A DNA stretch of 64,000 bases from an uncultured Lachnospiraceae bacterium (GCA_910588285.1 CAJUQB010000014.1:1-64000); one strand, 5' to 3'; shown: positions 1 to 8,730, counted from the first letter of the stretch. Notes: generated by a model not told the origin, from the letters alone. Numbers and translations are program-made.

Positions 1-43
1 GTGAAATGCTGGGGGATATTTTATTTTGTCAAGGTACGGATTA

Positions 44-340
44 TTACCTACTTACCTTAATCGGAACGGTTATTTTTCTGGAAAACCAAAAAGAGCAAAC
101 GATGGAAATAATAATACAGCAAACAAGAGATACTGGCAGGGCGTCTGCGATTGTCTGCTTAACATAAGGCGCTACATTAACATCTGTGCTGAAAGAAATT
201 TGCTCACTTGCCTTAATCGTAACATCCATACTTTCATGTGGAATAAATAAGTACAGCAAAAGATGAGCAGTTCCAACAATAAAGAGCATCAATCCTAATG
301 TATATAGAAAAGTCTTTGGAAATATCTTTATTTTCTTCAT
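44..340 (-). pseudogene. Truncated sensor histidine kinase (N-terminal part only)
   Basis: Only about 98 residues remain of a membrane sensor kinase. Visible are a first membrane segment (about residues 9-33), a short extracytoplasmic loop, a second membrane segment (about 68-86) and the first residues of a HAMP linker (SRKITVPIK), after which the frame runs into a stop. No dimerisation histidine or ATPase domain follows in the 43 bases left before the window edge. The ATG overlaps the stop of the response regulator upstream (ATGA), the usual arrangement of a co-translated two-component pair. The kinase was probably cut by recombination or an insertion whose remainder lies outside the window. 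It can no longer phosphorylate its partner. Confidence 0.75.
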
Positions 341-1002
341 GTATTTACCTCATACTTGTAACCGATACCTTTAACAGTAACGATACATTCAAGCCGTAGT
401 TTCTTTCGCAAATTTTTAATATAAGTATCGATTGTTCTGTCGATAACCGGATAACGATCGCCCCATAAATCATCCAGTATTTGAGTACGGGTAAGAACCA
501 ATCCTTTATGTTCCACAAGCAGCCTTAGCAAATCAATTTCTTTGGGAGTAATATCAATTTTTCCATTATTATCCTTTGCAGAATAACCGGAGAAATCCAC
601 AATTACGTCGCCAAATGCGATTGTATTAGGCAATATCCCTTTTCCACTTCTTCTTAAAAGAGCTGTGATACGCCGCCCCAATAAAACCATAGAAAAGGGC
701 TTTGTGATATAGTCATCTGCCTGTTCATCAAAACTTGTAATTTGGGTATATTCATCTTCAATTGCTGTTAGCATAAGTACAGGAACAGAGCTTTTTTGCC
801 TTATTTCATGCAAAACGGAAAGCCCCGATATTTTAGGGAGCATAATATCAAGCACAACTAAGTCTACATTGCATTCATCAAAAGATTGTAATGCAGCAGC
901 ACCATCATACGCTGATATTAGCAGATGTCCTGCTGATTTTAGATACTCGCATATTGCTTCGTTTGTTTTTCGGTCATCTTCAACAATGAGTAATGCCGCC
1001 AT
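337..1002 (-). CDS. OmpR/PhoB-family response regulator, partner kinase lost
   Basis: This is a 221-residue two-domain transcription regulator. The receiver domain has the acidic pair (VEDD), phospho-acceptor Asp52 in VVLDIMLP, the conserved Thr in LMLTA and Lys in ITKPF. The C-terminal winged helix (about residues 125-220) carries the typical ITPKEIDLLRLL and VKGIGYKY segments. The ATG at 1002 is preferred over an upstream GTG because that GTG lies inside the AGAGGTGA ribosome site. Its cognate kinase overlaps it by four bases but is truncated, so the regulator may be an orphan or act unphosphorylated. The target genes cannot be told from the sequence. The neighbouring relics suggest it came in with a mobile element. 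Confidence 0.85.
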   Translation of the reverse strand: MAALLIVEDDRKTNEAICEYLKSAGHLLISAYDGAAALQSFDECNVDLVVLDIMLPKISGLSVLHEIRQKSSVPVLMLTAIEDEYTQITSFDEQADDYITKPFSMVLLGRRITALLRRSGKGILPNTIAFGDVIVDFSGYSAKDNNGKIDITPKEIDLLRLLVEHKGLVLTRTQILDDLWGDRYPVIDRTIDTYIKNLRKKLRLECIVTVKGIGYKYEVNT

Positions 1003-1026
1003 ATAAATCACCTCTTTTTAAGCATA

Positions 1027-1163
1027 TCATACGAATGTGGAATGGGTGTGAAATTTTATGTCTAATACGCTCTCAATACGGTTTTCCTTGCATAGTCGCT
1101 ACACCCAATGAAGCGAACATTCCATATTTCGGCGGCTTTCTGTGTTGTCATATATTCAAACAT
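1027..1163 (-). pseudogene. Frameshifted excisionase-like HTH gene
   Basis: Reading the minus strand from an ATG at 1163 with AGAGGT upstream gives MFEYMTTQKAAEIWNVR, the start of the small MerR/excisionase-like helix-turn-helix proteins common on Firmicutes conjugative transposons. The frame is then lost, and a second frame continues with RLCKENRIESVLD, which matches the next helix of the same family. The usual C-terminal SRSWxIP segment is missing. It is a decayed gene, recognised from family memory and not from an alignment. Confidence 0.55.
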
Positions 1164-1276
1164 ATCGGAACCTCTATTGTGTATGGTATATAGTGGAGCG
1201 ATTGGGGCGAATTGATTCAATGACTCAAATATGAGCTTTTATAAAACTCCCCGAAAAGAAAAACGGCAGAATTTTT

Positions 1277-1441
1277 CTACTCTGCCTGCTTGTCGATGTC
1301 GGCAAGATAAGCGTTGAGCCTGCCGCTTGTGAGAAGATTGGTATATGTAACCTTGCAGTACTGCCTCAGATAATCCAGATGAGGCTGTCTCCATGAGCCT
1401 ATCGGCTGTTCTTCTTCGGCGGATTCAGGTATTATTGCCGG
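1277..1441 (-). pseudogene. tnpV: TnpV-family transposase fragment
   Basis: The minus-strand frame ending at a TAG at 1277-1279 reads EEEQPIGSWRQPHLDYLRQY, then YTNLLTSGRLNAYL and ADIDKQAE. These resemble the core of TnpV proteins (PIGxxGxxrxxYLkehr, then LLxSGkLxxyLaeID). The frame is closed by a stop at 1442-1444 before any start codon, so the N-terminal third is missing, and the protein ends earlier than full-length TnpV (about 120 residues). It supports the view that the left edge is a mobile-element remnant. Confidence 0.6.
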
Positions 1442-1549
1442 TTAATCAAAGTAAAATAATTCCATGAGTGAGTTTCTTCTAATGCAATAACAATGATTCC
1501 CGTCTATTTGTCATTGATATTTGCAGGTGATTGTGCTATCATTATCCAC

Positions 1550-1580
1550 GATACAAATGTTTTGTTGATGTAATTGTATC
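1550..1580. promoter_or_regulatory. Inverted repeat, possible TetR operator
   Basis: GATACAA at 1550-1556 and TTGTATC at 1574-1580 form a perfect 7-base inverted repeat with a 17-base spacer. It lies just ahead of the broken TetR gene and the ABC exporter operon, where a TetR autoregulatory operator would be expected. The assignment is by position and symmetry only. Confidence 0.35.
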
Positions 1581-1609
1581 AGCGACGGCTCTGGATGTCA
1601 ATGGGAGGG

Positions 1610-1980
1610 ATGAAAGTGAGACAAACCGCGGAAAATGTATTACCGATGAGCAATAAAGGAAGAAATAATTATTCGAACGCTGGAAAAGTGATTGTGAGAA
1701 AGACAACAGCCTTCCTCTTAGCGCTGTTATTGGGAGGATATTCGAGCATGTTGAGCAACAGAAAGCTTTTATCATCTTTTGCATGAACGAAGCCTTACTT
1801 ATTGTTAAAGGATGTCATTTTAGACATGATGGAATTTAAACCAGATTTGCCTGGAAGCGAGGTTTATGCAAAAGCATTTGCTGCATATAGCCTGTAGGAT
1901 GGATAGAAGTGTGGTTTCAGAGAGGAATGCAGGAATCTGCAGAGGAAATGAAACAGCTATTCCAAAGTCAAGAGAAATAA
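1610..1980 (+). pseudogene. Broken TetR-family regulator
   Basis: No intact frame spans this stretch, but three consecutive frames together spell the C-terminal half of a TetR regulator: EHVEQQKAFIIFCMNEAL, then MMEFKPDLPGSEVYAKAF, then GWIEVWFQRGMQESAEEM followed by a stop at 1978-1980. Two frameshifts (near 1815 and 1897) separate them. The N-terminal DNA-binding part from the ATG at 1610 is not recognisable. TetR genes often sit directly upstream of multidrug ABC exporters and repress them, so this decay may have freed the operon that starts at 2032. Recognition is firm only for 1726-1980. Confidence 0.6.
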
Positions 1981-2031
1981 TCGGCAGATCATAGAGCATG
2001 AGCTTTTTTGAGAGCAGAAGGGAAGGACTGT

Positions 2032-4194
2032 ATGAAAACTATTTTCAAAAATCTCTGGGAATATAAGATCATGGTGCTTGGCATCATTTTTTTATTGGTG
2101 ATACAGGCATTCTGTGACCTGTCGCTGCCCCAGTATACCTCGGATATTGTGGACATCGGCATCCAGCAGAGCGGCATCGAATATGCCGTAATGGAGGAGA
2201 TGAGTGCCGACACCTACCAGGGGATGGCCTCCATGCTTCTGGCTTATGGAGGACAAGAGGAGCAGGAGCTGTTTACAGGAAGCTATCAGCAGACGGAAGC
2301 AGGGAGCTATGTCCTGAAGGATAAAAGCAGAACCGTCATGGAACAGCTGGACGGGCTGATGGTGTCCTTCATGCAGAAGATGTACCAGGGGCTTGGAGTT
2401 GGAGCCCAGGGTGCAGAGCCGGGGGATAATCCGGCAGGAACAGCAGGGGGCGGGGCAGCAGAGGGATGGAATGAAGCTCTGATGCGCCAGCAGCTGATCC
2501 AGGCCGTGAAAAGCGAGTACCAGGGCCTGGGCTGGGATATGGGACGTTATCAGATGAATTATCTGTTGAAAACCGGGACAAAAATGCTGGGGATCACCCT
2601 GGTGATGATGGCTGCGGCCATCCTGGCGGGATTATTGGCTTCCTATGCAGCGGCCGGCGTGGGCAGGAACTTAAGAAGCAGGATCTTCAAAAAGGTCATT
2701 TCCTTCTCACAGGGGGAGATGGACCAGTTCTCCACGGCTTCCCTGATTACTCGCAGCACCAATGATGTTCAGCAGATTCAGATGGTGTCGGTAATGCTGC
2801 TGAGAATGGTGTTGTATGCGCCGATTTTAGGGATTGGCGGCGTGGCAAAGGTGCTGACTACCCGTACAGGCATGGGTTGGGTGATCGCCCTGGCGGTGGG
2901 AACCATCAGCGTTCTTGTGGTGGCAGTCATGGCAGTGGCTATGCCGAAATTTAAGAAAATGCAGAAGCTGGTGGACCGTCTCAACCTGGTATCCAGAGAG
3001 ATTTTGACAGGAATTCCTGTGATCCGGGCATTTTCCAGGGAGAAGCATGAGGAGGGCCGGTTTGCAGAGGCAAACCGCAATCTGATGAAGACGCAGCTGT
3101 TTACCAATCGGGTTATGGCAATTATGATGCCGGCCATGATGCTGATTATGAATGGCATTACAGTGCTGATTGTCTGGGTGGGAGCGCATGGAATCGAGCT
3201 TGGCAGCCTGCAGGTGGGGGATATGATGGCATTTATCACCTATACCATGCAGATCGTCATGTCCTTTTTGATGATTACCATGATTTCCGTGATGCTGCCC
3301 AGAGCAGGGGTGGCGGCCAACCGGATCCAGGAGGTGCTGGATGTGGATCCTAAGATCCAGGATCCCCGGCGGGCGGAGGATGAGAAGCTTTCAGACTGCA
3401 GGGGCGTGCTGGAATTTCAGGATGTCTGTTTTCGGTATCCGGGGGCGGATGAGGATGCCCTGGAGCATATTTCCTTTACCGCCCAGCCCGGAAAAACCAC
3501 AGCGATCATCGGAAGCACAGGCTGCGGCAAATCCACGCTGCTGCATCTGATTCCGCGGTTCTATGATGTGACATCAGGCTCCATTACCCTGGACGGCATA
3601 GATATCCGCATGCTCTCCCAGAAAAAGCTTCGGGAGCAGCTTGGTTTTGTGCCGCAGAAGGCAGTGCTGTTTTCCGGCAATATTGCCTCAAATGTGAAGT
3701 TTGCAGGGGAAGGGATCAGCGACGAGCGGATGCAGGAGGCTGCACAGATTGCCCAGGCCATGGAGTTTATCAGCCAGAAGGAGGATGGCTTTTTAGATGC
3801 CATCGCCCAGGGAGGAACCAATGTGTCCGGCGGGCAGAAGCAGCGGCTATCCATTGCTAGGGCCATTGCAAAGCACCCGCGGATTTTCCTTTTTGACGAC
3901 AGCTTTTCCGCATTGGATTACAAGACGGACGCATTGCTTCGCCAGGAGCTTCACAGGCGGCTTTCCGATGCCGCGATTTTGATTGTAGCTCAGCGGATCA
4001 GCACGATTCTCCACGCAGATCAGATACTTGTGCTGGAGGAGGGGCGGATTGTCGGAATGGGAACCCACCGGCAGCTGCTGGAATCCTGCGAGACTTATCA
4101 GGAAATCGCAAAATCTCAGCTGTCGGAGGCAGAGCTTTCCGGGAGCAGCCGGGAGCATATGGACAGTGAGGATGGAGGTGCAGACCATGAGTAG
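2032..4194 (+). CDS. Heterodimeric ABC exporter, subunit with degenerate ATPase site
   Basis: This 720-residue half-transporter has an N-terminal six-helix exporter membrane domain and a C-terminal nucleotide-binding domain. Seen are Walker A GSTGCGKST, signature VSGGQKQRLS and Walker B FLFDDSFSALD, where the catalytic Glu is replaced by Asp. A long hydrophilic insert of about 140 residues separates the first two membrane helices. The ATG at 2032 has a good ribosome site (AGGGAAGGA); an upstream TTG is less likely. It overlaps the next exporter gene by eight bases. Asp in place of Glu is characteristic of the non-catalytic half of BmrCD-like heterodimers. The substrate cannot be predicted, though drugs or peptides are typical. 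It follows a broken TetR gene. Confidence 0.9.
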   Translation: MKTIFKNLWEYKIMVLGIIFLLVIQAFCDLSLPQYTSDIVDIGIQQSGIEYAVMEEMSADTYQGMASMLLAYGGQEEQELFTGSYQQTEAGSYVLKDKSRTVMEQLDGLMVSFMQKMYQGLGVGAQGAEPGDNPAGTAGGGAAEGWNEALMRQQLIQAVKSEYQGLGWDMGRYQMNYLLKTGTKMLGITLVMMAAAILAGLLASYAAAGVGRNLRSRIFKKVISFSQGEMDQFSTASLITRSTNDVQQIQMVSVMLLRMVLYAPILGIGGVAKVLTTRTGMGWVIALAVGTISVLVVAVMAVAMPKFKKMQKLVDRLNLVSREILTGIPVIRAFSREKHEEGRFAEANRNLMKTQLFTNRVMAIMMPAMMLIMNGITVLIVWVGAHGIELGSLQVGDMMAFITYTMQIVMSFLMITMISVMLPRAGVAANRIQEVLDVDPKIQDPRRAEDEKLSDCRGVLEFQDVCFRYPGADEDALEHISFTAQPGKTTAIIGSTGCGKSTLLHLIPRFYDVTSGSITLDGIDIRMLSQKKLREQLGFVPQKAVLFSGNIASNVKFAGEGISDERMQEAAQIAQAMEFISQKEDGFLDAIAQGGTNVSGGQKQRLSIARAIAKHPRIFLFDDSFSALDYKTDALLRQELHRRLSDAAILIVAQRISTILHADQILVLEEGRIVGMGTHRQLLESCETYQEIAKSQLSEAELSGSSREHMDSEDGGADHE

Positions 4195-6037
4195 AGACAA
4201 CAGAAGCGCACATTCGCCCCGCAGGGGCCCCCATGGGCCGGGAGCAGGAATGATGCCTGGGGAAAAGGCAAAGGATTTTAAAGGGACCTTCCGTAAGCTC
4301 CTGGGATATCTTGGGCGGTATAAGATCGGGATCCTGGCAGTGGGTGTCTTGGCGGCGGGAGGAACCTTGTTTAACATCCTGGGGCCCAAGCTTTTGGGAA
4401 AGGCTACCACGGAGATTTTTACAGGTCTTGTGAGCAGGGTGTCTGGCCAGGGCGGCATTGATTTTACGAAAATCGGCCAGATTCTGCTGCTCCTGCTGGG
4501 GCTGTATGGATTGGCGGCATTGCTTACCTTTATCCAGGGACTTCTGATGACAGGCATCATCCAGAAGATCTGCTATCGGTTTCGAGAGGATATCTCCGGA
4601 AAAATCAACCGGATGCCCATGAAATATTTTGAATCCAGGACTGTGGGAGAGGTACTGTCTCGTATTACCAATGATGTAGATACCCTGGGCCAGGGCCTAA
4701 GCCAGAGTGTAACCCAGCTGATCAGCGCAGTGACGACCCTGGTGGGAATCCTGGTTATGATGCTGACCATCAGCCCGCTGATGACCCTGATTGCCCTTGT
4801 GATCCTGCCAATTTCCGGAGCGCTGATCGGCTTTGTGGTAAAGAAGTCTCAGCGGCATTTTGTGAATCAGCAGAGATATCTGGGAGAGGTCAACGGGCAG
4901 GTGGAGGAGGTATTCAGCGGCCAGAATATTGTGAAGGCCTTCAACAAGGAGGCAGATATGGAGGCAGAGTTTGAACGGACCAATAACATCCTTTTTCAAT
5001 CTGCATGGAAATCCCAGTTCCTGTCCGGGCTGATGATGCCGATTATGAATTTTGTGGGAAATCTTGGCTATGTGGCAGTGGCAGTTGTGGGCGGTGTGCT
5101 GACCGTGCAGGGCAGGATCCAGGTGGGGGATATTCAGTCCTTCATTCAGTATGTGAAGAATTTCACACAGCCTATCATCCAGGTGGCACAGGTATCGAAT
5201 ATGCTCCAGTCCACAGCAGCGGCAGCGGAGCGGGTCTTTGAGTTCCTGGATGAGGAAGAGGAGGATTTTGTGGTGGAGCGCCCCACGCGTCTTTCGGAAA
5301 TGAAGGGGGCAGTGGCCTTTTCCCACGTTCAGTTTGGATACGATCCGGAAAAAATCATCATTCACGATTTCAACTGCCAAGTACAGCCGGGACAGACCGT
5401 GGCCATCGTAGGCCCAACCGGGGCCGGGAAAACTACCATGGTGAAGCTGCTGATGCGTTTTTATGATGTGAATCAAGGGGAGATCCTGGTGGATGGCCAT
5501 GACATCAGAAGCTTTAACCGCAGTGAGCTGCGGGAGAATTTCGGCATGGTGCTGCAGGATACCTGGCTGTTTGCGGGAACTATAATGGAAAATATTCGTT
5601 ACGGAAGGCTGGATGCCACGGACGAGGAGGTCATCGCGGCGGCAAAGGCAGCGTATGCCCACCATTTTATCCAGACCCTGCCCGGCGGCTACCAGATGGA
5701 GCTGAATGAGGATGCCAGCAATGTGTCCCAGGGGCAGAAGCAGCTTCTGACCATCGCCAGGGCTATTTTGGCGGATAATCCGATCCTGATTCTGGATGAG
5801 GCCACAAGCTCTGTGGATACCAGGACAGAGAGCCGGATCCAGAAGGCCATGAATAATCTGATGAAGGGCAGAACCAGCTTTGTGATTGCCCACCGCTTAT
5901 CCACCATCAAGGATGCGGACGTGATCCTTGTGATGAAGGATGGCGATATCATAGAGCAGGGCAGCCACCAGGAGCTTTTGGCAGCAAAGGGATTTTATGC
6001 ATCCTTGTATCATTCACAGTTTGAAGAGGCAGGTTAA
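4187..6037 (+). CDS. Heterodimeric ABC exporter, catalytic subunit
   Basis: This 616-residue half-transporter pairs with the upstream gene. A proline/glycine-rich cytoplasmic start precedes six membrane helices. The ATPase domain has Walker A GPTGAGKTT, a canonical Walker B ending LILDEATSSVD with the catalytic Glu, and the H-loop AHRLST. The signature is altered to VSQGQKQLLT. In heterodimeric exporters the degenerate site combines the Asp-containing Walker B of one subunit with the deviant signature of the other, and these two genes show exactly that. The start at 4187 follows GGAGGTG and overlaps the previous stop. The longer frame from 4028 lies inside the upstream gene and was rejected. 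Confidence 0.92.
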   Translation: MSRDNRSAHSPRRGPHGPGAGMMPGEKAKDFKGTFRKLLGYLGRYKIGILAVGVLAAGGTLFNILGPKLLGKATTEIFTGLVSRVSGQGGIDFTKIGQILLLLLGLYGLAALLTFIQGLLMTGIIQKICYRFREDISGKINRMPMKYFESRTVGEVLSRITNDVDTLGQGLSQSVTQLISAVTTLVGILVMMLTISPLMTLIALVILPISGALIGFVVKKSQRHFVNQQRYLGEVNGQVEEVFSGQNIVKAFNKEADMEAEFERTNNILFQSAWKSQFLSGLMMPIMNFVGNLGYVAVAVVGGVLTVQGRIQVGDIQSFIQYVKNFTQPIIQVAQVSNMLQSTAAAAERVFEFLDEEEEDFVVERPTRLSEMKGAVAFSHVQFGYDPEKIIIHDFNCQVQPGQTVAIVGPTGAGKTTMVKLLMRFYDVNQGEILVDGHDIRSFNRSELRENFGMVLQDTWLFAGTIMENIRYGRLDATDEEVIAAAKAAYAHHFIQTLPGGYQMELNEDASNVSQGQKQLLTIARAILADNPILILDEATSSVDTRTESRIQKAMNNLMKGRTSFVIAHRLSTIKDADVILVMKDGDIIEQGSHQELLAAKGFYASLYHSQFEEAG

Positions 6038-6052
6038 AAGGAGAAAAAAGAT

Positions 6053-7153
6053 ATGAGATATCCAAAGCATTTACCGGAAAATGGAACCATTGGCTTTGTG
6101 GCACCATCCTTTGGCTGCGCCATTGAGCCCTACCGAACCGCATTTGAAAATGCCCAGAGGCGGTTTGCGGCACTGGGCCATAAGCTGGACCTGGGGCCCA
6201 ACTGCTATGAGGGCAGGGGGATCGGCATCAGCAATACGCCGAAGGCCTGCGGAGAGGAGCTGACAGCCTATTACTGCAGTCCGGAAAATGACGTGCTGAT
6301 TTCCTGCGGAGGCGGGGAATTGATGTGTGAGATTTTACCATATATGGAGTTTGACAAAATCCGGCAGGCAGAGCCAAAATGGTATATGGGCTATTCCGAC
6401 AATACCAACATGACCTTCCTGCTGGCCACCCTGTGCGATACAGCCTCCATCTACGGCCCCTGCGCCGCAGCCTTTGGCATGGAGCCCTGGCATGAGAGCT
6501 TACAGGATGCCTACGATCTGCTGCGGGGAACAAAGGATGCGGTCTGCGGCTACGGGCTGTATGAGAAGGAAAGCCAGAAGGATGAGGAGCACCCTCTGCT
6601 TCCCTACCATGTGACAGAGCCTCGCCGGACAATGGTCTGCCTGCCGGGAAGCGGCCTTCAGATGGCAGAGGCCGGTGCTGTGCATCCCACTGCCGCAGCA
6701 AAGTATCAGGGCGGCGGGGAGGATGTAAGCCTGGCGCTGGAAGGAAGGCTTCTGGGGGGCTGCATGGACTGCCTGGTAAATCTGCTGGGAACAGAATATG
6801 ACCATACGAAAGCATTTGCGGAGAAATATCAGAGGGATGGGATTCTGTGGTTCCTGGAGGCCTGTGACCTGAATGTCATGGCGATCCGCAGGGCCATCTG
6901 GCAGATGAAGCATGCCGGCTGGTTTTCTCATGTAAAGGGATTCCTGCTTGGACGGCCCTATGTACACGGTCAGGAGCTGATGGGGCTGGACCAGTATCAT
7001 GCGGTGGTGGATCTGCTGGAGGAATATGAGGTGCCGATTCTCCTGGATCTGGATTTGGGCCATGTAGCGCCTATGATGCCCCTGGTCTGCGGAAGCTATG
7101 CAAGGGTGCAGATGAAGGGGAATGAAATTTCTGTAAAAATGGAGCAGCGGTAA
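6053..7153 (+). CDS. S66-family serine peptidase (LD-carboxypeptidase/MccF-like)
   Basis: This 366-residue protein belongs to peptidase family S66, whose members cut the L,D bond of murein tetrapeptides or inactivate microcin C-type peptides. The nucleophile is Ser115 in YMGYSDNTN. The other triad residues are likely Glu269 in WFLEACD and His337 in LDLGHVAP. The N-terminal GFVAPSFG is typical. It has no signal peptide, so it is cytoplasmic. It starts 15 bases after the ABC exporter (AAGGAG site), suggesting one transcript and hence a possible role in self-protection or recycling of exported compounds. The choice between murein recycling and detoxification is open. Confidence 0.85.
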   Translation: MRYPKHLPENGTIGFVAPSFGCAIEPYRTAFENAQRRFAALGHKLDLGPNCYEGRGIGISNTPKACGEELTAYYCSPENDVLISCGGGELMCEILPYMEFDKIRQAEPKWYMGYSDNTNMTFLLATLCDTASIYGPCAAAFGMEPWHESLQDAYDLLRGTKDAVCGYGLYEKESQKDEEHPLLPYHVTEPRRTMVCLPGSGLQMAEAGAVHPTAAAKYQGGGEDVSLALEGRLLGGCMDCLVNLLGTEYDHTKAFAEKYQRDGILWFLEACDLNVMAIRRAIWQMKHAGWFSHVKGFLLGRPYVHGQELMGLDQYHAVVDLLEEYEVPILLDLDLGHVAPMMPLVCGSYARVQMKGNEISVKMEQR

Positions 7154-7166
7154 GCTGCTCCATTTT
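7141..7166 (+). terminator. Terminator overlapping the S66 peptidase stop codon
   Basis: The stem GGAGCAGC / GCTGCTCC with a five-base loop (which contains the TAA stop) is followed by ATTTT. It closes the exporter-peptidase operon. Confidence 0.7.
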
Positions 7167-7194
7167 GGGCGTTGGCCGATGGCTGCGGAAATCA

Positions 7195-7728
7195 TTAAAA
7201 ATCAATATCCTTGTTCAGAAAACGATCCCATTCCTGGAGATTATCTCTGCCGCCAATGGTGAGGAGGAAGGTATGATCCTCGCTGTCTATGGAAATTTTG
7301 TAAATACGATAGTTTTCTTCAGTTTCTCTTTTTTCAGTTTCCTTTTCGTTTGTTTCCGTTGTTTCTGCTGTCTCATTGCTTGCAGGTATCTCTTCTATGG
7401 AATAGACAGTACAGTCGCAAAGCGCTCGAAGCCCCTCCATGTATTCCTGGGGCGTAAGGACCCGGTCCGCCACCTGCTGCCGGAGCGTTCCGTTGGCATC
7501 ATAGACCCGGTAGCCCTCCTCCACAAGGGACAGCAGGGAGCCGTCGCAGATGGTAAAATGAAGCTGGTTGGCACGCATCTGGCGGATATCCCGATTGCGG
7601 GAATTCTCCGGCAGGATAGTGACATTGTCCAGGATCAGATAAAAGCTTCCGGGGGTGACGCCAGCCTCGGCGATATGGGCCTCCTCAAAGAGGAAATGAT
7701 TCAGTTCGTTGATTGTCTTATATTTCAT
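7195..7728 (-). CDS. Uncharacterised protein
   Basis: I do not recognise this 177-residue protein. It is soluble and acidic with no signal or membrane segment. Residues about 1-110 look like a compact folded domain (start MKYKTINELNHFLFEE, with a segment GSFYLILDNVTILPENS). Residues about 112-138 form a Thr/Glu-rich low-complexity linker (TAETTETNEKETEK), and a short C-terminal strand-rich piece follows. The ATG at 7728 has AAGGAAG eight bases upstream. It lies alone on the minus strand, convergent with the S66 peptidase gene. No function is proposed. Confidence 0.7.
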   Translation of the reverse strand: MKYKTINELNHFLFEEAHIAEAGVTPGSFYLILDNVTILPENSRNRDIRQMRANQLHFTICDGSLLSLVEEGYRVYDANGTLRQQVADRVLTPQEYMEGLRALCDCTVYSIEEIPASNETAETTETNEKETEKRETEENYRIYKISIDSEDHTFLLTIGGRDNLQEWDRFLNKDIDF

Positions 7729-7817
7729 GGCTGCACTTCCTTTTGGTCTCGATTTTTTTGCGCGTATTTGAATAAATTTTCAACCATGCTTTAGTTTATC
7801 ATAGGGAAGAGGACCTT

Positions 7818-8486
7818 TCAACCGGTTTTTTGAATCGCTGCCGGACGAGTCATAAGGAGAGCCCCAAGGGCCAGCGGAATACACAGCAGCGTGGAATATT
7901 TTCCGGTGAGCAGATGGGAGAGGAAGGAAAAGGCTACCCCCAGGTGATACCAGATCAGAGAGGCGGCAAAAAATTTTCCGCGGTATAGCTTCTGGATGTT
8001 ATGCTTCCCCTCCAGATAGTATTCTGCAAAGGATATGGTCATCTGCTTCAGGTTGTTGGTGGAAAAAATAGTGGAGCCGCTGTAGTCTCCCACGCCATGG
8101 AAGGCAGTCCACTGGGTGGCCATCATAAAAAACAGAGGCAGAAGGTACAGGATCAAGTTCTGTCCGGGGGGAAGGAAGCAGACCAGGACCATTCCCAGAA
8201 GGTCAACAAGGATGGCGTACCGCTGGGCATTGAGCCGTGTTTTCTTCTGGATCAGAATGCACAGGAGGATGCCCAGCACATAGAGGAGCAAGCCACACAC
8301 ACGCAGCAGGCCTTCCAGCAGGTTCCCGCCCAGCAGGCAGAGTACAGTTTCGATCAGGTTGCCGGTCTGGGCAGAGCCAAACATGTGGGCAGAGCCAAGG
8401 ATAGCGTACGCGCCGATAAATCCGCCGATGGCGCACATGATCCTATGTAAATAGAGCTGTTGTTTTTCATAATTCATATGCTGCAT
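7818..8486 (-). CDS. YoaK/DUF1275-family membrane protein
   Basis: This 222-residue integral membrane protein has about six predicted helices and the family's signature features: an early glycine-rich helix (IGGFIGAYAIL), the MFGSAQTGNLIE segment, and FSTNNLKQM midway. YoaK/DUF1275 proteins are widespread and have no firm biochemical role; some are thought to be transporters. Two in-frame starts exist (8486 and 8477). The AAGGAG site lies only three bases from the first and twelve from the second, so the start is uncertain by three residues. It is divergent from the csoR-copA operon, separated by the copper promoter region. Confidence 0.8.
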   Translation of the reverse strand: MQHMNYEKQQLYLHRIMCAIGGFIGAYAILGSAHMFGSAQTGNLIETVLCLLGGNLLEGLLRVCGLLLYVLGILLCILIQKKTRLNAQRYAILVDLLGMVLVCFLPPGQNLILYLLPLFFMMATQWTAFHGVGDYSGSTIFSTNNLKQMTISFAEYYLEGKHNIQKLYRGKFFAASLIWYHLGVAFSFLSHLLTGKYSTLLCIPLALGALLMTRPAAIQKTG

Positions 8487-8586
8487 GTTCTCCTTTGCAT
8501 TTTCGTATGTTCAATTTTTTATCATAACACGTTTTCCATGGAATGAAAACAAAAAAAGTAGAAAGAATTATTTTAATAAAAACATC

Positions 8587-8642
8587 TTGACAGATACCCT
8601 GCGGGGGTATATAATACAGGAGTAGATACCCGCAGGGGGTAT
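8587..8642 (+). promoter_or_regulatory. csoR-copA promoter with two CsoR operators
   Basis: A near-ideal sigma-A promoter is present: TTGACA at 8587-8592, a 17-base spacer, TATAAT at 8610-8615. Two G-tract pseudo-palindromes overlap it, ATACCCTGCGGGGGTAT (8594-8610, inside the spacer) and ATACCCGCAGGGGGTAT (8626-8642, just after the expected transcription start). These match the known CsoR operator type (TACCC-N-GGGGGTA). CsoR tetramers would block polymerase, and Cu(I) binding would release them. Confidence 0.88.
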
Positions 8643-8730
8643 AATGATGGCAGAGTGTGAGACAGGGGAATACGCAGATTTGAATGGGAAGCATGCGTTT
8701 ATCTCCATAGAAAACAGGAGGATTGGTGGA

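Noticed and set aside
993..1193. A 66-codon plus-strand frame near the left edge
   Set aside because: It overlaps the minus-strand regulator start and the HTH remnant, and has neither ribosome site nor family resemblance.
4697..5893. A 398-codon open frame antisense to the second exporter gene
   Set aside because: The sense strand encodes clear ABC motifs. The antisense product has no recognisable domain and odd composition.
8644..8730. A longer CsoR start at 8644
   Set aside because: This ATG abuts the second operator and has no ribosome site, whereas the ATG at 8731 has AGGAGG at good spacing.
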